Source: CAVSIS01 sp963814875 | GTDB lineage: Bacteria > Acidobacteriota > Thermoanaerobaculia > Thermoanaerobaculales > Sulfomarinibacteraceae | DNA length: 64,000 nt | Assembly (NCBI GenBank): GCA_963814875.1 | Contig: CAWFFJ010000021.1 | Coordinates: 74,907 to 138,906 of the forward strand | Direction of reading: 5' to 3' | In this document: positions 55,561 through 61,606 of the stretch, one piece after another | Numbering within the stretch: position 1 is the stretch's first letter | How the letters are laid out: every line of letters begins with the position of its first letter | The notes under the pieces: generated by a model | What the model was told of the DNA's origin: nothing | The model's database searches: none | What the model saw: the letters and a program-made list of their open reading frames with translations, nothing else | Made by a program: the position numbers and the translations under genes

Positions 55561-55832
55561 TGGCCTCCGAGGTAGTCGCGAGTGGCTTTCCGACTCGGGA
55601 TGATCGTCTTGAGGGAGACCTCGGTGTCATCCTCGACGAGCGGAACGACGTACGCGTAGCCTTCTAAGTTCACCACGAAGAGCCGCTGCCCCGGATACCG
55701 CTCCGGGTTTGGCTGCTCCAAGAGGTCCAGAATATCTCCCCGCTCAATGTGAAATACGATCTCCTCGAAGGAGATACCCCGCTCGCGAATGAGCTGCTCG
55801 TTCTTCTCGGGACTCCACGAGAAGTACTTCAC
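55557..55832 (-). CDS. BrnT-like toxin
   Basis: A GTG at 55832 gives 91 residues; the frame upstream of it is only the repeat sequence. KYFSWSPEKNEQLIRERGIS is the conserved N-terminal pattern of BrnT-like toxins (F-x-W-x-x-x-K-N), followed by FEEIVFHIERGD and RLFVVNLEGYAYVVPLVED. The toxin is a RelE-fold ribonuclease in the known family. Coupled to the antitoxin by a 4-bp overlap, in the order toxin then antitoxin as in BrnTA. Confidence 0.82.
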   Translation of the reverse strand: MKYFSWSPEKNEQLIRERGISFEEIVFHIERGDILDLLEQPNPERYPGQRLFVVNLEGYAYVVPLVEDDTEVSLKTIIPSRKATRDYLGGQ

Positions 55833-55870
55833 GGCTCGAAAGTAGCACAATGTGTGCCGTTTGTCATCAC

Positions 55871-55927
55871 GCCTCACGAAGAAAGGCTTGGTGCCGCGCG
55901 GAGCCGCGGCACAAGCCTGTGTTGAGC
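55871..55927 (+). repeat. Palindromic cassette-boundary repeat, copy b
   Basis: GCCTCAC ... GTTGAGC with the same bulged stem as copy a. About 100 bp downstream are also shared with copy c (CGGGGATTTT, TCTTCAGCG and GACGATGCGGGCGCA motifs). Confidence 0.6.
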
Positions 55928-56059
55928 TCAATCCTAGCGGGGATTTTACGGCACCGGGTATTCAATGGTCTTCAGCGAGTCGAGCGGTGACGATGCGGGC
56001 GCACGAGGCGCGCGAGCGGAGGCCGCTGAACGCCAACGGTCGACGGACATGAGCTAGAC

Positions 56060-56382
56060 ATGGCCAACCAATGCGAGATTCGGCGGAGGCGAGGGGAGTT
56101 GAAACGTCAGTATGGGGTGGCCTACGAACGGCTGAGCAACATCCTTTTCACTGAGGATCCCATTGGGTGATCAACTTCGAAGAGAACACCGACGAGTACG
56201 AGCCGGAAGTGGGCACGATCCTGCCACGGCTCCGCACCTGTCGGTCTGAAGACGATGTGAGGCAAGTCGTGCATGAGGAATTCGTGAAGTGGTTCGATGT
56301 CACGACAGCCGGCCCGCCGGACAGGTACCAGGCCATCGCGATGCGGGTGTGGGACGAGGTGGTACCGGGATTGACAACGTGA
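56060..56382 (+). pseudogene. Cassette 5 small protein, frame-broken
   Basis: An ATG at 56060 opens a short frame (MANQCEIRRRRGELKRQYGV, ending LFTEDPIG at a TGA, 56168). The continuation lies one base back: INFEENTDEYEPEVGTILP, then DDVRQVVHEEFVKWFD, ending at 56382. The join reads as LF-x-x-DPIG(V)INF-x-x-NTDEY, a continuous pattern that I recall from small conserved hypothetical proteins. So one gene of about 107 codons is split by a -1 (or +2) change in ATTGGGTGATC. A GTG at 56167 could still start the second half. It lies directly before attC-like site 3. Confidence 0.6.
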
Positions 56383-56388
56383 GGGGCC

Positions 56389-56446
56389 GTCGAACAAGCT
56401 GATCCGGCTGGCGGCCTTCGGCCGCCGCTGAACGCAAGCGTTAGGC
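56389..56446 (+). other. attC-like recombination site 3
   Basis: R' GTTAGGC (56440-56446) is preceded by GCTGAACGCAAGC; R'' is probably GTCGAAC (56389-56395), a weaker match. GCTGGCGGCC and GGCCGCCGC pair around TTCG with one unpaired T. At 58 bp it has the size of a minimal attC. Confidence 0.7.
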
Positions 56447-56470
56447 CAATGCGGTAACATCACTGAAATC

Positions 56471-56629
56471 ATGCGGCTTCCACGTTCCCTCAGGATCCTC
56501 CTCATCGTCCTCACCGTCTTCCTCGGGCTCTCAGCAATTCCCGGCGGTATCGCGCTCCTGGCCGGCAGTGCGCCGCCGGTCGAACAGCTGAAGGGCATCA
56601 CACGCCCCGCAACGTCCGGAGCCGATTGA
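56471..56629 (+). CDS. Cassette 6 small membrane protein, truncated
   Basis: The ATG at 56471 opens 52 codons, 24 bases after attC-like site 3. LRILLIVLTVFLGLSAIPGG is a single membrane helix, followed by IALLAGSAPPVEQLKG. This resembles the N-terminus of a longer, four-helix conserved protein, where a second helix would follow; here it diverges into ITRPATSGAD and a stop. Likely a truncated gene. Confidence 0.5.
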   Translation: MRLPRSLRILLIVLTVFLGLSAIPGGIALLAGSAPPVEQLKGITRPATSGAD

Positions 56630-56702
56630 TGCCTCTCACAGTCACCTTCTTGATCAAGCGATAGCATGTGCGGGCGTCAAGGGTACGCAGCAGGAGGTTA
56701 GA

Positions 56703-57506
56703 TTGGCGAACATTCCCATCTGCCGTAAGGCCGTCATGACCACGTTAGTGTTGGTTACAATTGCTGGATACGGCAAAGCACAGACAGCGCAGCCCCACGG
56801 GGTCGATACCCTTTGGTCAACATCTCCTGGGAATAGGCGCGTTGTCGACGGCACATACACCTCAAATGGCAACCTCTGGTTCCACACTCACTATGAAGAA
56901 GTCACCGTAGGGCAGGAGCCGTGTGGCAAGATGACCTGCACCAGATACTCCCGCGAGCAGCGCAATGAGTACCCTGGCCAACAAGAGGTGTCCTTCCACA
57001 TCGACACGCTCCAAGCTCTTTCGAGCGATGCGTCGTGTACTTGGCAGACTCTCGTCAATGGGAATGAGACAACGCCACCTGGATGCGCGTTTATTGACCT
57101 TAAGGCTCCATTGCAAGTTGGTGCTAGCTGGCAGCATCCGGACACCGTCGGTGCCATGGAGCCACAGCTGAATCAACATGAACTCAAGATCGTCTACACC
57201 AACACGATCGCCGACACGGGAGTCACGTTCGATTCAGCACAGGGGCCAATTAGCGGCTGTGTCAGGGTTCGCAAAGAGGCCCAAGCCGTGCCCGATACTC
57301 CCATACAGTGCACTGACGGCTCACGCAGTGCGGTCAACTCAGAGTGGGTAGTAGAGACGACTTTCTGTCCTGGAATCGGCAGCGTTCACGAACTCGCCAC
57401 CGAGACTCATCGAAAGCAACACGCACCCAGCGACATATGTTCTCAGCATCGTGCCGAATACACCCTCACCTCGTTCGTTCCGTCCAGGGCCACAAAGCAG
57501 CCTTGA
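56703..57506 (+). CDS. Cassette 6 secreted protein of unknown function
   Basis: A TTG at 56703 is used because GGAGG lies five bases upstream; an ATG at 56736 is the alternative. The 267-residue protein has a signal peptide (MTTLVLVTIAGYGKAQT). Cysteines are evenly spread (CGKMTCTRYS, SSDASCTW, TPPGCAFI, PISGCVRV, IQCTDG, TTFCPGIG), suggesting disulfides outside the cytoplasm. It is beta-rich. No family is recognised. The gene is much less GC-rich than the chromosome, a sign of foreign origin. Confidence 0.62.
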   Translation: MANIPICRKAVMTTLVLVTIAGYGKAQTAQPHGVDTLWSTSPGNRRVVDGTYTSNGNLWFHTHYEEVTVGQEPCGKMTCTRYSREQRNEYPGQQEVSFHIDTLQALSSDASCTWQTLVNGNETTPPGCAFIDLKAPLQVGASWQHPDTVGAMEPQLNQHELKIVYTNTIADTGVTFDSAQGPISGCVRVRKEAQAVPDTPIQCTDGSRSAVNSEWVVETTFCPGIGSVHELATETHRKQHAPSDICSQHRAEYTLTSFVPSRATKQP

Positions 57507-57540
57507 GAAGCCCCGGTGATCGCTCTCGAGCGCCTGCGAA

Positions 57541-57600
57541 GCCTGACGAAGAAGGGCGCTTGGTGCCGCGCGGAGCCGCGGCACCAAGCGTGTGTTGAGC
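57541..57600 (+). repeat. Palindromic cassette-boundary repeat, copy c
   Basis: GCCTGAC ... GTTGAGC with a perfect 14-bp stem (CGCTTGGTGCCGCG with CGCGGCACCAAGCG), without the unpaired G of copies a and b. It follows the secreted-protein gene by 34 bp, like an attC at a cassette end. Confidence 0.6.
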
Positions 57601-57793
57601 TCAATCCGTGCGGGGATTTTGGGGCACTGAGTCATCAACGGTCTTCAGCGGGTCGAGCGGTGACGATGCGGGCGCAGCTGTGGCGAGATCGAGAGCGATG
57701 CGGGCGCATGAGGCGCGCGAGCGGGGGCAAACCGGCGCGTCTGTCGGGCTCCAGGGGGCGGCGGGGAGAGGCGCCGCGACCATTGGGGCACAC

Positions 57794-57827
57794 AGGGCAC
57801 TGAACCCGTTAGGGCACTGAACCCGTT
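57794..57827. repeat. 17-bp tandem repeat, two copies
   Basis: AGGGCACTGAACCCGTT occurs twice in tandem with no difference. Confidence 0.85.
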
Positions 57828-57925
57828 GGGTGCCTGGACCGACACTTCTGGCACTTTCACGAGACGTGATGGGCAGGACTGGGGGGCAACCGCCGGGACC
57901 TACTCATCACGTTTCCGCTTTTCAA

Positions 57926-57942
57926 GATGCGCGAAGCGCATC
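57926..57942. repeat. Small palindrome GATGCGC-GAA-GCGCATC, second copy
   Basis: Identical to 17962-17978. Confidence 0.6.
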
Positions 57943-58150
57943 CAGTCTGCGGCGACAAGGGACTGCTTGAAGACAATCTCAGGATCGGCCGGTGGTTGTC
58001 GCCTGCCCCAGGGGACCGCAAAGGACTCGGTCAAAGTTGATGAAGGATGGGGAACCGCAGGATTGGAACTTGCCACGGTGACTTTGATCAGTCGTCGTGC
58101 GGTAAGGTGGGTACGTGACAAGCTCGAGATCCTGAGTGGAGAACGGGACG

Positions 58151-58354
58151 ATGACTGAGAAGCCTGTCGTCGAGCCGGCCTTCAACGAGTGGGGATGGGA
58201 GTCCCACGAGAAGGCGCAGCGGCAGCGCTATGCGCGGATGCCCCTCGCTGCCAAGATTGCCTGGCTCGAAGAAGCCCAGCGGATGGTGCTGTTGATGGAG
58301 CAACAACGATCGACAGTCCATGACCGCGTTACCGAACACGACTCAAGAGACTGA
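58151..58354 (+). CDS. Small protein, possible orphan antitoxin
   Basis: The ATG at 58151 (GGAG about 11 bases upstream) gives 67 residues. EPAFNEWGWESHEKAQRQRY and AAKIAWLEEAQRMVLLM form a compact helical protein. I recall similar short proteins (W-G-W-E-x-H-E ... K-x-x-W-L-E-E-A) beside toxin genes in many bacteria. No partner is present here. Its role as an antitoxin is a guess. Confidence 0.45.
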   Translation: MTEKPVVEPAFNEWGWESHEKAQRQRYARMPLAAKIAWLEEAQRMVLLMEQQRSTVHDRVTEHDSRD

Positions 58355-58382
58355 AATCAAACCTCAGACGGTCGGTGGTGGC

Positions 58383-58694
58383 TCAGCTGTCGGCAGACGG
58401 TTCAGCCTCGATCTCCCGCGACAGCTCGGTGATGGTCGATCCTTGATCGGCGACCACTTCGACGTCATGGACGGTGAGGAGGTTGGGGTGATTGAGGGCG
58501 GCGGTGGCGCGGGCCTCACGCTCGAAGCGCTTGCGCCGCTCGGGGCTGTCCGCGACCTTGGCGGGGAGCACCTTGATCGCCACCTCGCGGCCGAGTGCGG
58601 GGTCGCGCGCCCGCCACACTTCGCCCATCCCGCCGGCCCCGATGGGGTCGAGGATCTCGAAGCGTCCGAGATGATCACCCTGCGACAGGGACAT
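58383..58694 (-). pseudogene. Serine/threonine kinase N-lobe fragment
   Basis: The 103-residue frame starts MSLSQGDHLGRFEILDPIGA and carries the glycine loop GAGGMGEVWRARD, the VAIK lysine (EVAIKVLP) and the helix-C glutamate (FEREARATAALNHPN). After TVHDVEVV the kinase sequence ends in unrelated residues. The catalytic loop and everything after are missing, so it cannot be an active kinase. It resembles the family of the kinase-TPR gene at the right end of the window and is probably a truncated copy. Confidence 0.75.
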
Positions 58695-58754
58695 GATGCA
58701 AGATCGAGCGTGGCAGTCTCATGATACCGCAAGGGCGCACATTGCTGTCCATTG

Positions 58755-58889
58755 TCAGATGACGGGAGCCGCCAACACTCCCTCGGGAATCCCCAACTCC
58801 TGCAAGTGATGGCGGTATCTCGGGTGATCGCGAAGCTCCGCTGCCGGGCACGAAGACGTTGGGAAGTGGCCACAGTTGTCAAGGGACAT
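58755..58889 (-). pseudogene. C-terminal tail remnant, kinase-TPR type
   Basis: A 44-codon minus-strand frame ends AELRDHPRYRHHLQELGIPE and a short tail. The D-x-P-R-(Y/F)-x-x-x-L-x-x-(L/M)-G-x-P pattern is typical of the end of bacterial kinase-TPR proteins. It lies just upstream (in minus-strand terms) of the kinase N-lobe fragment, so two different truncated kinases appear to meet here. Confidence 0.4.
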
Positions 58890-59041
58890 CCACTTTCCAG
58901 CAGCCACGGGACACTACCGACCTGAGAGCTGCTCCGAGTCTCCTGGACGTGCTCGGCACGTCCTCAGCACTGCGTCCTGCAGGGCCTGCGTCGATCGACC
59001 ACCCTTCCGAGGGCGGTGACCAGGCCCTGCAGAGCGCAGTG

Positions 59042-60571
59042 CTAGTCGTAGTGCTTGACCTGCGGCCAGAGCTGCTCGATCGGGACCTGCGGCTCGCGGC
59101 AGACCCAGAGCGTGAGGTCGTTTTCGTACGGCATGACGTCCGCCGCCGTGTGGAAGCCGGCTGCCTCGACCTTGGCGAACACCCGGTCGAGGCCCTCGCG
59201 CTCGCCGCCGATGACGACCACCACCGAGCCGTCGCAGCCGCGCGGTCCCCAGAGCCAGTAGCTGTTGTGGCCCGAGATCGCCTTCGGCAGCCCGAGGGCG
59301 AGTCCGAAGTGGTCGATCGCACCGGCCTGGCCGTAGTCCTGACCGAAGATGCAGACCCGGGCTCGGTCCGCGGGAGGCAGCGCATCGACGACCGTGGCGA
59401 CGGACTGCGCGAGCTCGCGCCATCCGTGCATGTCTGCGAAGAACTGGCCGAGCCGACCGAGCCGATGGCGCTCGTCGGTGCTCGGGGCACGGCCGAGTGC
59501 CTTCGAGTAGGCCACCAGCTTGTCCTCGGCGAGCAACGGCTTGGCGAGCGGAGCCACCACCACGCCGACGACAAGCACGAGCGCGGGAACGGCCGCCCTC
59601 AGCCACCTCGTGCGTCGAGCGCTCGCGCGTTCGAGGACGACGGCGCCGGCGGCGAACAGCACCGGGTAGAACGGGCTGAGGTAGTACGGCTTGCCGCGCT
59701 GGAGGACCATCACGGTGAGGATCGCGAGGTAGGCCCAGCCGATCGCCCGCCATCGCCGGGCCCACGCCGCGGCGAGCAGCGCGCCGAGGCCGGCGATCCA
59801 GACGACAGCGGCGGCGGGGTTGAGGCCCAGCACCTGCGAGCCGAGGAAGTCCAGCGGCGACAATGGGAGGTTCTTGTTCTCGGTGGCGTTGCGGATGAAC
59901 TCGACGGTCGGCCAGCCGTGGGCCACCTGCCACAGCACGTGCGGTGCGAACACCACCGCGGCGATCAGGCCCCCGAGCCACGGCCATGGGGTCCGTAACT
60001 GGCGGCGGGCCGGGGTCAGGAGCAAACCGACCACGACCCCGAAGCCGAGGAAGAGCATGCTGAGCTTGTTCTCGAGCCCGACGCCGGCCAACGCACCGAA
60101 GGGGAGCCAGAGGCGCGGGCGGTCCGAGGCAAGCAGCCTCACCAGTACGGCGAGGGCGACGGCCCACAGCAGGATGTCGAAGGCGTTCATCGACAGGAAC
60201 GTGAACAGCGAAAGGTAGGCCGGAGCGGCGGCGACGCACAGCGCCGTCAGACCCTGGGCGAAGCGGCCGCCGCCGAGCTCGCGGGCGATCCATGCGGACG
60301 CGAGGATGGTGGCAGCCGCTGCAGCCGCGGGCAGCGCTCGCAGGGCGAGGAGCGAGGTCCCGAGGGTGTGGCGGACCGCCCACGTGATCAACGCGATCAA
60401 GGGCGGCTGATCGACGTAGCCGAAACCGAGGTGCTCCGAACAGGCCAGGTAGTAGAGCTCGTCCCGGAAGATCCCGTAGCCCCGGGCTGTAGCGAGGAAG
60501 AAGGCGAAGGCGGCGGCGGCGATCAGCCACGCCCATGGGGTGGGCGGTCGGTGTTGGATGTCGTCCTGCAT
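59042..60571 (-). CDS. GT39-family membrane glycosyltransferase (ArnT/PMT-like)
   Basis: The ATG at 60571 was chosen because GGAGG lies six bases upstream; in-frame ATGs at 60586 and 60691 are weaker. The product has 509 residues. The first periplasmic loop has RDELYYLACSEHLGFGYVDQ, whose Asp-Glu is the expected catalytic base/metal site of GT-C enzymes, followed by PPLIALI. About eleven membrane helices run to residue 360, and a periplasmic domain of about 130 residues ends the protein (FGQDYGQAGAIDHFG, SGHNSYWLWGP). It would transfer a sugar from a polyprenyl-phosphate donor, which links it in theme to the glycosylation genes at 1-4.8 kb. The acceptor is unknown. Confidence 0.87.
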   Translation of the reverse strand: MQDDIQHRPPTPWAWLIAAAAFAFFLATARGYGIFRDELYYLACSEHLGFGYVDQPPLIALITWAVRHTLGTSLLALRALPAAAAAATILASAWIARELGGGRFAQGLTALCVAAAPAYLSLFTFLSMNAFDILLWAVALAVLVRLLASDRPRLWLPFGALAGVGLENKLSMLFLGFGVVVGLLLTPARRQLRTPWPWLGGLIAAVVFAPHVLWQVAHGWPTVEFIRNATENKNLPLSPLDFLGSQVLGLNPAAAVVWIAGLGALLAAAWARRWRAIGWAYLAILTVMVLQRGKPYYLSPFYPVLFAAGAVVLERASARRTRWLRAAVPALVLVVGVVVAPLAKPLLAEDKLVAYSKALGRAPSTDERHRLGRLGQFFADMHGWRELAQSVATVVDALPPADRARVCIFGQDYGQAGAIDHFGLALGLPKAISGHNSYWLWGPRGCDGSVVVVIGGEREGLDRVFAKVEAAGFHTAADVMPYENDLTLWVCREPQVPIEQLWPQVKHYD

Positions 60572-60770
60572 CTTGTCCTCCAGCATTCTGTGGGTCTCGC
60601 TACACCAGTATGTCCAAGCCCGAGGGCGGTGGCGTGCGGAGAGGTACGAACAGGACTCCGCTGGGACGAATGGGACGGCAGGGCGCTTCACCGTTCGACG
60701 TACTCAGTCCAACGCGCGAAGCGCCAAAGGAGAGGGTCGGGCAGAGGCCCCGACCAGGCTTCGAATGGCC

Positions 60771-61538
60771 TCAGCCGAGGCGAGGCCTCTGCGCGACAAT
60801 CATCTCCTCAGGAACCTCGACGCGGACCACGTCAGTGGGCTGCAGCCCGTCCAGGAGGCGGTCGATCGCGCGCCCAACCTCGTGTGCGTCGGCGCCCTCA
60901 ACGGTCACCCAGAGTCGGAACTCGGCGTCGTGGAGGCTCGGGTAGCTTCCGACCTTGACCCCGCCGAAGTCGTTTTCGATCCGGCCGAGCAGCTCGGCGA
61001 TCGAGCTCTCGTCGGAGCGCAGGTAGAGGCTGCCGATCGCGACGCGGGTACCCGAAAAATGGCGCCGAAGCGTCGGCAGCTTGGCGCGAAAGAGCTCGGG
61101 GATACCGGGCAGCAAGTAGACATTGTGGATCGCCACGATCGGGAGCAGGCCGTCCCCTCCGTAGATGAGCTGTGCGCCTCGTGGGACGTCGGCCATGCGA
61201 AGGGCGGCATCGTTGAGCCGTGGACCCCAAAATCCTCGAATCATGCTCTCGAGGTCCGGGTCACGGACGACCGGAACTGCAAATGCCTGCGCCACTCCCG
61301 CCACGGTGCGGTCATCGTGGGTGGGACCGATCCCTCCCGAGGTCACGACCACATCGGTGGAGGCGGCACAGCGATGGACCTCGGCGGAAATTACGTCGAG
61401 GCTGTCTGCGATGCACGCGAGGCGCTGGAGCTCGACACCGCTCTCGCGGAAAAGGTCGATGAGCAGGGGAGCGTTGGTGTCGCGCACCTTCCCGCTGAGG
61501 ATCTCGTCACCGATGATGATGCCGGCGGCCGTCGTCAT
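60771..61538 (-). CDS. CinA-type MoaB/MogA-domain protein
   Basis: The ATG at 61538 gives 255 residues. The domain has GDEILSGKVRDTNAPLL, the nucleotide-binding VVVTSGGIGPTHDDRTV and NVYLLPGIPELFRAKLPTL, all typical of the N-terminal (MoCF-biosynthesis) domain of CinA. The C-terminal deamidase domain of full CinA is absent, so this is the single-domain form, perhaps acting in ADP-ribose or cofactor turnover. TATTCT lies exactly six bases before the start, with no Shine-Dalgarno sequence. Confidence 0.87.
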   Translation of the reverse strand: MTTAAGIIIGDEILSGKVRDTNAPLLIDLFRESGVELQRLACIADSLDVISAEVHRCAASTDVVVTSGGIGPTHDDRTVAGVAQAFAVPVVRDPDLESMIRGFWGPRLNDAALRMADVPRGAQLIYGGDGLLPIVAIHNVYLLPGIPELFRAKLPTLRRHFSGTRVAIGSLYLRSDESSIAELLGRIENDFGGVKVGSYPSLHDAEFRLWVTVEGADAHEVGRAIDRLLDGLQPTDVVRVEVPEEMIVAQRPRLG

Positions 61539-61544
61539 GCCAGC

Positions 61545-61550
61545 AGAATA
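61545..61550 (-). promoter_or_regulatory. TATTCT -10 element (leaderless candidate)
   Basis: Read on the minus strand, TATTCT is followed by six bases and the ATG at 61538. No clear -35. Confidence 0.45.
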
Positions 61551-61606
61551 CGCCGCGCGCGGGGCGGGCGAAAGCAGTTACGACGCAGGCGCAGCGATCG
61601 AGATGG

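Larger units (their letters stand above)
57601..58150. other. Right border of the cassette region
   Basis: No gene is supported. It contains the downstream part of repeat copy c, a doubled GATGCGGGCGCA motif, a 17-bp tandem repeat (AGGGCACTGAACCCGTT, 57794-57810 and 57811-57827) and the GATGCGC-GAA-GCGCATC palindrome (57926-57942). A minus-strand frame (57900-58121) ends with DWMRFAHLEKRKRDE and might be a gene remnant. Confidence 0.45.

Noticed and set aside
56041..56056. Additional attC site near 56030
   Set aside because: GGCCGCTGAACGCC resembles an L' arm, but no GTTRRRY core follows it.
54911..57600. CRISPR array
   Set aside because: The three palindromic copies are about 960 and 1670 bp apart with genes between them, with no regular spacers or cas genes.
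57826..58158. 110-codon plus-strand frame as a gene
   Set aside because: It spans a tandem repeat and a palindrome, has no ribosome-binding site and no recognisable sequence pattern.
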